64,000 nt of DNA from Bradyrhizobium liaoningense (GTDB lineage: Bacteria; Pseudomonadota; Alphaproteobacteria; Rhizobiales; Xanthobacteraceae). Made by a program: the position numbers and the translations under genes. Where the stretch lies: NCBI RefSeq assembly GCF_018130825.1, contig NZ_JAFCJS010000003.1:310001-374000 (forward strand). Direction: 5' to 3'. Shown piece after piece: positions 16,886 to 26,952 of this stretch. Position 1 is the stretch's first letter, and each line of letters begins with the position of its first letter. The notes under the pieces were generated by a model. It was not told the DNA's origin. It saw only the letters and a list, made by a program, of their open reading frames with translations, and did not search any database.

Positions 16886-18028
16886 ATGACCGACAATCGG
16901 TTCTTCAATCGATCGGAGCTGATCGGAATTCTGGTGCTCGCGGTCTTCCTCGTGGTGGTTCTGCCACTCACGCTGGATGTGTTCAGGCTCAACCTCGTCG
17001 CAAAATATCTGACCTATGCGTTCGTCGCGCTGGGACTGGTAATCTGCTGGGGTTATGGCGGCATCCTCAGCCTCGGGCAGGGCGTGTTCTTCGGGCTCGG
17101 CGGCTACTGCATGGCGATGTTTCTCAAGCTCGAGGCATCGAGCGTGGAGAACACCAAGATCCAGTCCACCCCCGGCATCCCCGACTTCATGGACTGGAAT
17201 CAGATCACGGCGCTGCCGTTCTTCTGGAAGCCGTTCAACAGCCTCACCTTCACCATCGCCGCCATCATCCTCGTCCCCGGCATCTTCGCCTGGATCATCG
17301 GCACAGCGATGTTCAAGCGCCGCGTCGGAGGCACCTATTTCGCCATCATCACCCAGGCGGTCGCGGCCATCCTGACGATCCTGATCGTGGGCCAGCAGGG
17401 CTACACCGGCGGCATCAACGGCATGACTGACCTGCGCACGCTGAAGGGATGGGACATAAGGCCCGACCACGCCAAGATCGTGCTCTACTTCTTCGAGGTC
17501 GGCTGCCTGTTCGTCTGCATCATGATCGCGCAGTTCGTCCGGCACTCCAAGCTCGGGCGCATCCTGGTCGCGATGCGGGAGAAGGAGGACCGGGTCCGCT
17601 TCTCCGGCTACAGCGTCGCGAACTTCAAGATCTTCGCCTTCTGCATCGCCGCAATGTTCGCCGCGATCGGCGGCGCCATGTTCGCGCTCAATGTCGGCTT
17701 CATGTCGCCGTCCTTCGTCGGCATCGTGCCGTCGATCGAGATGGTGATCTACACCGCGGTCGGCGGCCGGCTGTCGATCCTGGGTGCGATCTACGGCACG
17801 CTGCTGGTCAATTTCGCCAAGACCAGCCTGTCGGAAACCTTTCCCGAATTGTGGCTGTTCGGCCTCGGCGGCCTGTTCATCGCCGTGGTGCTGGCCTTCC
17901 CGAACGGCCTTGCCGGGATCTGGGGCGACTACGTGCAGCCGCGCATCGATCGCCTGATCACGTCGCGCAAGTCCAAACCCGACGGCTGGACGGACAGCTC
18001 GGTCGCCGACGGCGCCCCGGCGGAGTGA
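16886..18028 (+). CDS. branched-chain/urea-type ABC permease, second subunit
   Basis: The ATG at 16886 gives 380 residues; the open frame continues far upstream, but antisense-like sequence there has no homology features. The protein has the LivM/UrtC core, with GGILSLGQGVFFGLGGYCMA (about 58-77), an EAA-like LGRILVAMREKEDRVRFSGY loop for docking the ATPases, and about nine membrane segments. The extra loop with the QSTPGIPDFMDWNQ segment is typical of UrtC rather than LivM. It is the partner of the preceding permease. Confidence 0.9.
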   Translation: MTDNRFFNRSELIGILVLAVFLVVVLPLTLDVFRLNLVAKYLTYAFVALGLVICWGYGGILSLGQGVFFGLGGYCMAMFLKLEASSVENTKIQSTPGIPDFMDWNQITALPFFWKPFNSLTFTIAAIILVPGIFAWIIGTAMFKRRVGGTYFAIITQAVAAILTILIVGQQGYTGGINGMTDLRTLKGWDIRPDHAKIVLYFFEVGCLFVCIMIAQFVRHSKLGRILVAMREKEDRVRFSGYSVANFKIFAFCIAAMFAAIGGAMFALNVGFMSPSFVGIVPSIEMVIYTAVGGRLSILGAIYGTLLVNFAKTSLSETFPELWLFGLGGLFIAVVLAFPNGLAGIWGDYVQPRIDRLITSRKSKPDGWTDSSVADGAPAE

Positions 18029-18029
18029 G

Positions 18030-18146
18030 GAGGTCATCATGCTCGTAGGTCACCACGATGCCGATGCCACGCTGGTAGTGAGGAGATAGGTCATGCTCGT
18101 CGGTCATCACGATGCCGATGCCGCGCTGGCAAAGAGGAGATAGATC

Positions 18147-18165
<19 letters not shown>
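18030..18165 (+). repeat. 54-bp triplicated translation-start region with two 16-codon mini-ORFs
   Basis: Three ATGs at 18039, 18093 and 18147 are exactly 54 bp apart. Each is preceded by a GAGGAG-like site and followed by CTCGTNGGTCAYCA. The first two open frames encode MLVGHHDADATLVVRR and MLVGHHDADAALAKRR and end in TAG at 18087-18089 and 18141-18143. The third continues into the real ATPase gene, which begins MLVGHQPKEF. All are in the same frame. The arrangement suggests tandem duplication of the start region, leaving a leader that could modulate ATPase translation. Confidence 0.85.
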
Positions 18166-18902
<737 letters not shown>

Positions 18903-18912
18903 GGAGCGTGTG

Positions 18913-19602
18913 ATGCTGGCAATTTCAGACCTCCACGTCGCCTACGGCCAGAGCGAGGTGCTGCACGGGCTCAATGTCAAGGTCGCGCCGAACGAGATCG
19001 TCGCGATCATGGGCCGCAACGGCATGGGCAAGACCACGTTGATGAAGTCGTTGATGGGAATCCTGCCGACCAAGAGCGGCTCGGTGACCATGGACGGCAC
19101 CGAGCTCGGCTCCTTGCCGAGCTATGAGCGTGTCGCCAAGGGCCTCGCCTATGTGCCGCAGGGGCGCATGATCTTCTCGACCATGACGGTGAAGGAGAAC
19201 ATCGAGACCGGTCTCGTCGTCTCCGGCGGATCCGAGGTGCCTGAAGATATCTACGAATTGTTTCCGGTGCTGCTGGAGATGAAGGGCCGCCGCGGCGGCA
19301 ATCTCTCAGGCGGTCAGCAGCAGCAGCTCGCGATCGCCCGCGCACTCGCGACCAAGCCGAAGGTGCTGCTGCTGGACGAGCCGACCGAAGGCATCCAGCC
19401 GTCGATCATCAAGGAGATGGCGCGCACCTTGAAGCGCATCCGCGACGAGAAGGGGCTCTCGATCGTCGTGTCCGAGCAGGTCTTGAGCTTCGCGCTCGAT
19501 ATCGCCGACCGGGTGCTGGTGATCGAGAACGGCGAGATCGTGCGCGACGATCCGCGCGATGCCGTCGATGCCGCGCAGGTCTCGAAATATCTGTCCGTCT
19601 AA
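18913..19602 (+). CDS. ABC transporter ATPase, urea/amide type, second
   Basis: The ATG at 18913 follows GAGGAG and lies 10 bp after the previous stop; the protein has 229 residues. Walker A is GRNGMGKT (about 36-43), the signature LSGGQQQQLAIARAL, Walker B LLLDEPTEG and the switch VSEQ. The length and the IMGRNGMGKTT segment match LivF/UrtE ATPases. It completes the five-component importer. A glutamine replaces histidine in the switch position (SEQVL), as usual for this subgroup. Confidence 0.92.
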   Translation: MLAISDLHVAYGQSEVLHGLNVKVAPNEIVAIMGRNGMGKTTLMKSLMGILPTKSGSVTMDGTELGSLPSYERVAKGLAYVPQGRMIFSTMTVKENIETGLVVSGGSEVPEDIYELFPVLLEMKGRRGGNLSGGQQQQLAIARALATKPKVLLLDEPTEGIQPSIIKEMARTLKRIRDEKGLSIVVSEQVLSFALDIADRVLVIENGEIVRDDPRDAVDAAQVSKYLSV

Positions 19603-19630
19603 CCAACCGTAGTAAAAGGGGAGCATCTCG

Positions 19631-20860
19631 ATGCCAGAGACACTGATCAAGGTCGATCTCACCAAGTCGGCTTACGAAAATGACATGGTGCACAACCGCT
19701 GGCACCCCGACATCCCGATCGTGGCCTGGGTCAATCCCGGCGACGATTTCATCATCGAGACCTACGACTGGACCGGCGGATTCATCAAGAACAACGATTC
19801 CGCCGACGATGTGCGCGACATCGACCTGTCGATCGTGCACTTCCTGTCCGGCCCGATCGGCGTCAAGGGCGCCGAGCCCGGCGATCTCCTGGTCGTCGAC
19901 CTGCTCGACGTCGGCCCGCTCAAGGAGAGCCTGTGGGGCTTCAACGGCTTCTTCTCCAAGCAGAATGGCGGCGGCTTCCTCACCGATCATTTCCCGTTGG
20001 CGCAGAAGTCGATCTGGGACATCAAGGGTCTCTATACCTCGTCGCGCCACGTGCCCGGCGTCAACTTTGCCGGCCTCATTCATCCCGGCCTGATCGGCTG
20101 TCTGCCCGATCCGAAGATGCTGGAGACCTGGAACAAGCGCGAGGCCGAGCTGATCTCGACCAACCCGACCCGCGTGCCCGGCCTTGCCAATCCGCCATTC
20201 GCACCGACCGCCCATGGCGGTCGCGCCAAGGGTGATGCCAAGGCCAAGATCGGCGCGGAAGGCGCGCGCACCGTGCCGCCGCGCGAGCACGGCGGCAATT
20301 GCGACATCAAGGATCTCTCGCGCGGCTCGAAGATCTACTTCCCGGTCTATGTGCCCGGTGCCGGTCTCTCGATGGGCGACCTGCACTTCAGCCAGGGCGA
20401 TGGCGAGATCACCTTCTGCGGCGCGATCGAGATGGCCGGCTGGCTCCATCTCAAGGTCGAGGTGATCAAGGACGGCATGTCGAAATACGGCATCAAGAAC
20501 CCGATCTTCAAGCCGTCGCCGATCACGCCGAACTACAAGGACTATCTGATCTTCGAAGGCATCTCGGTGGATGAAGCCGGCAAGCAGCATTACCTCGACG
20601 TCCACATCGCCTATCGCCAGGCTTGCCTCAACGCCATCGAGTATCTGAAGAAGTTCGGCTACTCCGGCGCCCAGGCCTATTCGATCCTCGGCACCGCGCC
20701 GTGCCAGGGCCACATCTCCGGCGTGGTCGACGTGCCCAACGCCTGCGCCACGCTATGGCTGCCGACCGAGATCTTCGACTTCGACGTGATGCCGTCGGCG
20801 GCAGGACCCATCAAGCACATCACCGGCGATATCCAGATGCCGATCTCGCCGGACAAATGA
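19631..20860 (+). CDS. fmdA: formamidase/acetamidase
   Basis: This 409-residue enzyme hydrolyses formamide, and related short amides, to ammonia and the carboxylate. It shows the FmdA/AmdA family pattern: VDLTKSAYENDMVHNRWHPD near the start, GDDFIIETYDWTGG, DVGPLKESLWGFNGFFSKQN, VPGAGLSMGDLHFSQGDGE with likely metal-binding residues, and AYSILGTAPCQGHISGVVD. It is cytoplasmic, with no signal peptide. The start is preceded by GGGGAG, 28 bp after the ATPase gene. It supplies the catabolic step for imported substrate. Confidence 0.95.
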   Translation: MPETLIKVDLTKSAYENDMVHNRWHPDIPIVAWVNPGDDFIIETYDWTGGFIKNNDSADDVRDIDLSIVHFLSGPIGVKGAEPGDLLVVDLLDVGPLKESLWGFNGFFSKQNGGGFLTDHFPLAQKSIWDIKGLYTSSRHVPGVNFAGLIHPGLIGCLPDPKMLETWNKREAELISTNPTRVPGLANPPFAPTAHGGRAKGDAKAKIGAEGARTVPPREHGGNCDIKDLSRGSKIYFPVYVPGAGLSMGDLHFSQGDGEITFCGAIEMAGWLHLKVEVIKDGMSKYGIKNPIFKPSPITPNYKDYLIFEGISVDEAGKQHYLDVHIAYRQACLNAIEYLKKFGYSGAQAYSILGTAPCQGHISGVVDVPNACATLWLPTEIFDFDVMPSAAGPIKHITGDIQMPISPDK

Positions 20861-20877
20861 TCCCTGCGCGACGGGAT

Positions 20878-20908
20878 GCGGGACGGCCGGCGTTCTTGGC
20901 CGCCCCGC
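20878..20908 (+). promoter_or_regulatory. intercistronic hairpin between fmdA and fmdB
   Basis: GCGGG-A-CGGCC (20878-20888) can pair with GGCCG-C-CCCGC (20898-20908), with one internal mismatch and a 9-nt loop. It fills the middle of the 96-bp gap. It may lower expression of the downstream pair; no T-run follows. Confidence 0.4.
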
Positions 20909-20956
20909 GTCCGCCGCCAGGTGTGTTGAACAGGCAAAATGCGTGGGGATGATGCG

Positions 20957-21334
20957 ATGCCGGTCTATGAATATCTCTGTGACGACTGCGGTCCCTTCAA
21001 GGACCTCCGCCCGATGGCGGAATGCGACGATCCGCAAAACTGTCCGCATTGCGAGACGATGGCGCCGCGGGTGATCCTGACCGCGCCGAATTTCTTCTGC
21101 ATGCCGGCGGACAAGCGCAAGGCGCACGCCGTCAACGAGCGCAGCACGCACGCGCCGCAGACGCTGGCGCAGTACAAGGCCTCGCATGGCCCCGGTTGCG
21201 GCTGCTGCTCCTCGGGCAAGACCGTGAAGGACAAGAGCGCGCCCGACAAGAAGAAGCCGGCACGGCTGATGACGCAGAGCAAGAGCGGCGCCAAGGGCTT
21301 TCCGACGGCGCGGCCCTGGATGATCAGCCACTGA
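20957..21334 (+). CDS. fmdB: FmdB zinc-ribbon regulatory protein
   Basis: From the ATG at 20957 the protein is 125 residues and begins MPVYEYLCDDCG, the standard FmdB opening. Two Cys-pairs (CDDC near 8-11 and CPHC near 31-34) form a zinc ribbon. The C-terminal half is basic and adds a GCGCCSSG cysteine cluster (about 75-82). FmdB proteins accompany formamidase genes and are described as regulatory, although the mechanism is unclear. An ATG 18 bp upstream is possible. Confidence 0.88.
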   Translation: MPVYEYLCDDCGPFKDLRPMAECDDPQNCPHCETMAPRVILTAPNFFCMPADKRKAHAVNERSTHAPQTLAQYKASHGPGCGCCSSGKTVKDKSAPDKKKPARLMTQSKSGAKGFPTARPWMISH

Positions 21335-21397
21335 CCCCACGCAACCGCCTGATCGGCGGCGACCCAGAACAACAAGTCAAGTACAGGAGCGCTCAAA

Positions 21398-22438
21398 ATG
21401 CTTCACGGCGATATCTCCAGCAGCAACGACACGGTCGGCGTCGCGGTGGTCAACTACAAGATGCCCCGCCTGCACACCAAGGCCGAGGTGCTCGACAACG
21501 CCCGCAAGATCGCCGACATGATCGTCGGCATGAAGGTCGGCCTGCCCGGCATGGACCTCGTGATCTTCCCGGAATATTCCACGCAAGGGATCATGTACGA
21601 TTCCAAGGAGATGTACGAGACGGCCTCGGTGGTGCCGGGCGAGGAAACCGCGATCTTCGCCGAGGCCTGCCGCAAGGCGAAAGTGTGGGGCGTGTTCTCG
21701 CTCACCGGCGAGCGCCACGAGGAGCATCCGCACAAGGCGCCCTACAACACACTGATCCTGATGAACGACAAGGGCGAGATCGTGCAGAAGTACCGCAAGA
21801 TCATGCCGTGGGTGCCGATCGAAGGCTGGTATCCCGGCAATTGCACCTATGTCTCCGACGGCCCGAAGGGCCTCAAGGTCAGCCTGATCATTTGCGACGA
21901 CGGCAATTATCCGGAGATCTGGCGCGACTGCGCCATGAAGGGCGCCGAGCTGATCGTGCGCTGCCAGGGCTACATGTATCCCGCCAAGGAGCAGCAGGTC
22001 ATGATTTCCAAGGCCATGGCGTGGGCCAACAACGTCTATGTCGCGGTCGCCAATGCCGCCGGCTTCGACGGCGTCTACTCGTACTTCGGCCACTCCGCGA
22101 TCATCGGCTTCGACGGCCGCACCCTCGGCGAGTGCGGCGAAGAGGACTACGGCATCCAGTACGCGCAGCTGTCGAAACATCTGATCCGCGATGCGCGCCG
22201 CAACGGCCAGTCGCAGAACCATCTCTACAAGCTGGTCCATCGCGGCTACACCGGCATGATCAATTCCGGCGACAGCCCGCGCGGCGTCGCGGCTTGCCCG
22301 TATGACTTCTACAAGAACTGGATCAGGGATCCCGAAGGCACGCGCGACATGGTGGAGGCGATGACCCGCTCGACGCCGGGCACCGACGAGTGCCCGATCG
22401 AGGGCATCCCCAATGAGGCGGCGGCCAGCAATTACTGA
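21398..22438 (+). CDS. amiE: aliphatic amidase
   Basis: At 346 residues it equals the Pseudomonas aeruginosa AmiE length, and I recognise long near-identical stretches, for example [20 protein letters not shown]. The nitrilase-superfamily triad is Glu59 (FPEY), Lys134 (KYRK) and Cys166 (LIICDDGNY). It hydrolyses acetamide, propionamide and related amides to ammonia and the acid in the cytoplasm. An AGGAG site precedes the ATG. It is last in the operon. Formamidase AmiF is a close alternative, but it is usually shorter and lacks the [11 protein letters not shown] opening. Confidence 0.95.
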   Translation: MLHGDISSSNDTVGVAVVNYKMPRLHTKAEVLDNARKIADMIVGMKVGLPGMDLVIFPEYSTQGIMYDSKEMYETASVVPGEETAIFAEACRKAKVWGVFSLTGERHEEHPHKAPYNTLILMNDKGEIVQKYRKIMPWVPIEGWYPGNCTYVSDGPKGLKVSLIICDDGNYPEIWRDCAMKGAELIVRCQGYMYPAKEQQVMISKAMAWANNVYVAVANAAGFDGVYSYFGHSAIIGFDGRTLGECGEEDYGIQYAQLSKHLIRDARRNGQSQNHLYKLVHRGYTGMINSGDSPRGVAACPYDFYKNWIRDPEGTRDMVEAMTRSTPGTDECPIEGIPNEAAASNY

Positions 22439-22500
22439 ACCGTCTCGGATGTCGCAGGGCGACAGGCGCGACCCGGTCATGCGCGGAATGAGACGATTGG

Positions 22501-22521
22501 CCGCGCAAAACCGTTGCGCGG
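22501..22521 (+). terminator. probable 3' hairpin of the amide operon
   Basis: CCGCGCAA (22501-22508) and TTGCGCGG (22514-22521) form an 8-bp stem with a 5-nt loop, 63 bp after amiE. No T-run follows, so Rho-independent termination is uncertain. Confidence 0.45.
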
Positions 22522-22649
22522 TTGCAACATGACGCTCGGATTCTGCTTCGGTTGTGGTCCAAACGGACCCATTCCGGCGCCGCCGTAGTTCTACGGAGCC
22601 TCGTCATGGCCTAAGTTCCCGGCGGAATTGCTGGGAATGGGGGTGTGGC

Positions 22650-25600
22650 GTGCAAGGCGAGGGGCCAGGGAGGCGGCAGGATTGGCTGCGCCGATCCGTC
22701 ACTGCGTCGCTCGCCGGCGTATCGGCGGTCTTCGTCGGCCTCAGCCTTTGCACGACGCCCGCCAACGCGCTCTGCGCGCCCGATCCCGCCACCAGCGGCC
22801 AGACCGTCACCTGTAGCGGCACGGATGCCGACGGCTTTCAGGCCGGTGCCGGCGTCGACAGCCTCAATGTCAACGTGCTGTCCGGCGCGACCGTGAACGA
22901 CAACGGCACGCTCTCGATTGGCGTCAACGATTCCAGCACGGTCACCAACAACGGGACCGTGTCGGCGGGCTCCGGCCTCACCGGCATTGCCGTTGGAAAT
23001 TCCAACACCGTGATCAATAACAGCACCATCACGGTGCTCGACAACGGCCTCGGCATCCAGGCGATCGATCACAATGTCATCACCAATGCCGGAACGATCA
23101 CCACCGGCGACAGTGGCGCTGCGATTTCGGTTGGCGACAACAACGTGGTCACCAACAGCGGTGCGCTGTCGATCGGTGCGTCGGGCGTAGGTGTCTTCGC
23201 CGGCCAGAACAACACCATTACGAATACCGCGACGGGCACGATCACCGGCGTCGACGATTCGACCGGAATCTTTGCGTTCGGCAGCGTGACCGTGACCAAT
23301 GCCGGCGCGATCACGGTCGGCGCTTCCAGCGGCTTCACCGGCGGCATTCTGGCGATCAGCAACAACAACACGGTCACCAACACCGCCACCGGCAGGATCA
23401 CGGTCGGGCAGAACGCCGCCGGCATCTTCATGCAAGGCGATTTCCAGACCGCCAGCAATTTCGGCTCGATCACGGCCGGCGATTTGGGCGTCGGTATTGC
23501 CGTGTTGGGCGATGACTCGAAGGTCACCAATGGCGGCACGATCGCGGTGGGGGACAACGGAACGGCCGGCATTTCGATCCAGGGGGACAGAGCCACGATC
23601 AGCCAAAGCGGTACGATCACCGTCGGCCAGGCCGGCTGGGGCATCCTCTATAACGGCTCGTCCTCCACGATCACAAACAGCGGGCGGATCACGGGCGGCG
23701 ATTCGACCGAAGGCATCTTCGCGGTCGGTGACTCCAACACCATCACCAATAGCGGCACGATTACCGTCGGCGCGTTCGGCGTCGGTATCGACGTCAGCTC
23801 TTTCAGCACGACCAACCAGATCGTCAACACCGGCACCATCACAGTCGGCGCCAACGGCACTGCCATCATGTTGAGCGGCGGGGGCAGCGTCTTCAACTCC
23901 GGCACCATCGACGCCGGCGCGTCGGGGGCTGTTGCGATCGATTTCTGCGGCTGCGGCAACAATACGCTCACGCTCGGCCCCGGCAGCGTCATCAACGGCC
24001 AGGTGCTGGCATCCGGAACTGACACGTTCCAACTCGGCGGCACCGGCAAGGATACATTCAATCTCGACCTGATCGGCACTGGCCTGCAGTACGACGGCTT
24101 CTCGACCTTCAACAAGGTCGACAGCTCGACCTGGACGGTGACCGGCACCGGCAATCAGGACTGGAATGTGCTCGGCGGCACGCTTCTGCTTGCCGGCACC
24201 ATCAACGGCACCGTGACCGTCGCGAGCGGCGGCACGTTCGGCGGCGTCGGCACGGTCGGCACCACCACCGTCAACGGCGGCACGCTGGCGCCGGGCAATC
24301 CGACCGGCACGCTCACCGTGTCCGGCGACCTCTCGTTCACGTCGGCGTCGAGCTACATGGTGCAGGTCTCGGGTGCCAGCAACGGCCTTGCCGTCGTGAC
24401 GGGAACGGCAACGCTCGGCGGCGCCACCGTCGTCGTCGTCCCGACCGGCTCGATCGCGAAGCACTACACGATCCTGAATGCGACAACGCTCCCCGATTCC
24501 TTCAATCCGGTCGTCGCCGGGCTCTCGTCAAACCTGAAGGCTGTGCTGAGCTACGACCCGCACAACGTCTTCCTCGATCTTTCGCTGAGCTACGGCACTG
24601 GCCTCAACGTCAACCAGCAGAACGTCGCCAACGCGCTGACGAATTATTTTGACAGCACCGGCAGCCTTCCGGTGGCGCTCGCCAACCTCTCGCCGGCCGG
24701 CCTCACACAGGCTTCCGGCGAATCGGGCACGGGATCGCAGCAGACGACCTTCAACGCGATGAACCAGTTCATCAATCTGCTGACCGACGTGTTTGGCTCG
24801 GGGCGCAGCGGTGCGCCTGATGCGACACCGTTTGCCGACGAGGCGAGCGCTTATGCGGCGGCCTCCAAAGGCACGCGTGACAAGAGCGGGCGCGACGCCT
24901 TCGCCTCGATTTACCGCAAGGCGCCGCCTGCGACATTCGAGCAGCGCTGGGACGTGTGGGCCGCCGGCTATGGCGGCTCGCAGACCACCGACGGCAACAC
25001 TGCCAACGGCTCGAACAATACCAGCAGCAGCATCTACGGCACGGCCGTCGGCCTCGACTACCGCTTCTCGCCGTCGACGATCGCCGGTTTCGCGCTGGCC
25101 GGCGGGGGCACCGGCTTCAACGTCAACGGGCTCGGCTGGGGCCGCTCCGACCTGTTCCAGGCCGGCGCCTTCGTGCGGCACACGGCGGGACCAGCCTATA
25201 TCACCGCAGCGCTTGCCTATGGCTGGCAGGACGTCACGACGAACCGCATCGTCACCATTGCCGGCACCGATCAATTGCGGGCGCAGTTCAATGCCAATGC
25301 CGTCTCAGCCCGCGTCGAGGGTGGTTACCGCTACGCCACGCAGTGGATTGGCCTCACGCCCTACGCTGCGGCCCAGGCCACCCTGTTCAGCCTGCCGAAC
25401 TATTCGGAGTTCGCGGTGGTCGGCAACAACACCTTTGCGCTCAATTACGCCGCCAAGGACGTCACCAGCACCCGCACCGAGCTCGGCCTGCGTGCGGACA
25501 AGTCGTTTGCGGCGGCCGGCGGCTTGATGACCCTGCGCGGCCGGCTCGCCTGGGCGCATGACTTCAATCCGGACCGTAGCGTCGGTGCGGTGTTCCAGAC

Positions 25601-25781
25601 GCTGCCGGGCGCGGCCTTCGTCGTGAACGGCGCCGCGCAGGCGCGCGATTCCGCGCTGACCACGGCGTCGGTGCAGATGAACTGGATGAACGGCTGGTCC
25701 GCCTCGGCAACCTTCGAAGGCGAGTTCTCGAACGTCACGCGATCCTATGCCGGCAAGGGCGTCGTCCGCTACGCGTGGTAG
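22650..25781 (+). CDS. autotransporter with beta-helical repeat passenger
   Basis: I prefer the GTG at 22650 (1043 residues), which puts a basic stretch before a signal-like segment (SLAGVSAVFVGLSLCTTPANA); an upstream in-frame start at 22554 is possible. The passenger (about 60-520) repeats units of the type NTITNSGTITVGxxGxGI, a pectin-lyase-like right-handed beta-helix rich in N, T, G and S. An autochaperone-like segment (GGTLAPGNPTGTLTVSGDL) precedes a C-terminal beta-barrel (about 770-1043) that ends VVRYAW, a good outer-membrane end signal. Adhesion or autoaggregation is a guess; no protease or lipase motif is present. Confidence 0.88.
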   Translation: MQGEGPGRRQDWLRRSVTASLAGVSAVFVGLSLCTTPANALCAPDPATSGQTVTCSGTDADGFQAGAGVDSLNVNVLSGATVNDNGTLSIGVNDSSTVTNNGTVSAGSGLTGIAVGNSNTVINNSTITVLDNGLGIQAIDHNVITNAGTITTGDSGAAISVGDNNVVTNSGALSIGASGVGVFAGQNNTITNTATGTITGVDDSTGIFAFGSVTVTNAGAITVGASSGFTGGILAISNNNTVTNTATGRITVGQNAAGIFMQGDFQTASNFGSITAGDLGVGIAVLGDDSKVTNGGTIAVGDNGTAGISIQGDRATISQSGTITVGQAGWGILYNGSSSTITNSGRITGGDSTEGIFAVGDSNTITNSGTITVGAFGVGIDVSSFSTTNQIVNTGTITVGANGTAIMLSGGGSVFNSGTIDAGASGAVAIDFCGCGNNTLTLGPGSVINGQVLASGTDTFQLGGTGKDTFNLDLIGTGLQYDGFSTFNKVDSSTWTVTGTGNQDWNVLGGTLLLAGTINGTVTVASGGTFGGVGTVGTTTVNGGTLAPGNPTGTLTVSGDLSFTSASSYMVQVSGASNGLAVVTGTATLGGATVVVVPTGSIAKHYTILNATTLPDSFNPVVAGLSSNLKAVLSYDPHNVFLDLSLSYGTGLNVNQQNVANALTNYFDSTGSLPVALANLSPAGLTQASGESGTGSQQTTFNAMNQFINLLTDVFGSGRSGAPDATPFADEASAYAAASKGTRDKSGRDAFASIYRKAPPATFEQRWDVWAAGYGGSQTTDGNTANGSNNTSSSIYGTAVGLDYRFSPSTIAGFALAGGGTGFNVNGLGWGRSDLFQAGAFVRHTAGPAYITAALAYGWQDVTTNRIVTIAGTDQLRAQFNANAVSARVEGGYRYATQWIGLTPYAAAQATLFSLPNYSEFAVVGNNTFALNYAAKDVTSTRTELGLRADKSFAAAGGLMTLRGRLAWAHDFNPDRSVGAVFQTLPGAAFVVNGAAQARDSALTTASVQMNWMNGWSASATFEGEFSNVTRSYAGKGVVRYAW

Positions 25782-25812
25782 GGACGCGTCGCTATATCTG
25801 CCGGGACTGCCA

Positions 25813-25970
25813 CCCTCCCCTGGAGGGGGAGGGTCGATCGCGCGAAGCGCGAGCGGGGTGGGGTGATCTCTCCACTCGGGCACTGTCGGACGGGGAGAGA
25901 CCGTCACCCCACCCCGTCTCACATTCCGCTGCGCTTCATGTGAGCCGACCCTCCCCCTCCAGGGGAGGGT
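25813..25970. repeat. CCCTCCCCTGG palindromic repeat (family C)
   Basis: The ends are ccctcccctggaggg and ccctccaggggaggg. The inner part carries gcgcgaagcgcgagcggggt and its rough complement. A second copy is at 55087-55267. It lies between the convergent autotransporter and MCE genes. Confidence 0.85.
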
Positions 25971-25977
25971 CAGAAAG

Positions 25978-26799
25978 CTACCGCTTCTTCTGGTCGGGCT
26001 GGCGCGGTGGTCGCGGCGGCAGGGGCGTGCCGGCCATCTTGTTGGCGGTCTCGCTGACGTCGAGCAGCGAGCGGCGAATGTCCTCGATGTAGCTCGCCGA
26101 CTTCTTCCTCATCATGTCCGCGAGCTCGTGCAGGCCCTGCACCTTCTCGAACAGCTCGTCGGCCTTGCCGTCGACGAAGCCGGGCACCACGCCCTCGATC
26201 TTGGTGACCGCCTTGTCGAATCCCGCAAAGGCGCTGTCGACCTTGGCCATCACCGAATCGATCTCGCCGCCCTTGCTTCTGAGATCGGCGGTGTTGGTCT
26301 CGAATGTGCGGAGCCCCTCCTTGATCCCAGGGGCGTTGCTCACGATGGTGCGATCGACGCTGTGCAGTGTGTCGACGATGGATTCGGCGTCGCTGAGGTC
26401 GGCGGTCAGCACGGGGATGCCGTCCGTATCCAGCGGCACCGGCGGCGCGGAGGGCGCGCCTCCGATCAGCGAGATCGCGGCAACGCCGGTGAGCCCCTGG
26501 AACTCGATGCCCGCGACGGTGTCCTTGCGGATCGGTGCGGCGTTGTCGAGCATCACCAGCGCCACGATCCTGCGCGGACTGTCCAGCTTGATCGACAGGA
26601 TCTGGCCGGCGGGCACACCGTCGAAATTGACCGGGCCGCCGCGGCGCAGGCCGCTGGCGGAACCGCCCTCGAACACCACGCGCAACTGGCTGCGGCTCTG
26701 GATGGTGCGCCATTTCTGCACGCCGAGCAGGCCGCCGAACGCCACGGCGATCGCCGCCAGCGTCGCCGTTCCGATCACAAGATTGCTCGCGCGTGCCAT
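25978..26799 (-). CDS. MCE/MlaD-domain membrane-anchored lipid-transport protein
   Basis: This 273-residue protein has one N-terminal membrane anchor (VIGTATLAAIAVAFGGLLGV), then an MCE domain (about 38-120) with the usual RRGGPVNFDGVPAGQILSI strand pattern. A long helical region (about 130-250) and a Pro/Arg/Lys-rich tail follow. MlaD-like proteins form periplasmic rings that move phospholipids between membranes. Usually they sit in operons with MlaE and MlaF; here neither is adjacent, so the partner proteins must be elsewhere. The start at 26799 is the natural one. Confidence 0.88.
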   Translation of the reverse strand: MARASNLVIGTATLAAIAVAFGGLLGVQKWRTIQSRSQLRVVFEGGSASGLRRGGPVNFDGVPAGQILSIKLDSPRRIVALVMLDNAAPIRKDTVAGIEFQGLTGVAAISLIGGAPSAPPVPLDTDGIPVLTADLSDAESIVDTLHSVDRTIVSNAPGIKEGLRTFETNTADLRSKGGEIDSVMAKVDSAFAGFDKAVTKIEGVVPGFVDGKADELFEKVQGLHELADMMRKKSASYIEDIRRSLLDVSETANKMAGTPLPPRPPRQPDQKKR

Positions 26800-26851
26800 G
26801 AGGCTGAGTCTACGGCCAAAGCGGGGAAGTTGGAAGAAGGCCGCGATGGTA

Positions 26852-26939
26852 CGTAGGGCGGGTTAGCGAAGCGTAACCCGCCGTTTCTGTTCGCCCGCCA
26901 CGTGAATTGGTGGATTACGCTGCGCTAATCCACCCTACG
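26852..26939. repeat. CGTAGGG...CCCTACG repeat, gggttagc variant (family B)
   Basis: Starts cgtagggcgggttagcg and ends gctaatccaccctacg. It lies between the MCE gene start and the 3' end of the acetate-CoA ligase gene. Confidence 0.8.
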
Positions 26940-26952
26940 GTCCTACGCGACA

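Noticed and set aside
18039..18146. Earlier ATPase starts at 18039 and 18093
   Set aside because: Both are closed by TAG after 16 codons; only 18147 reads into the ATPase.
22611..24464. 617-codon minus-strand frame
   Set aside because: It is antisense to the repeat-rich autotransporter passenger and shows no domain.
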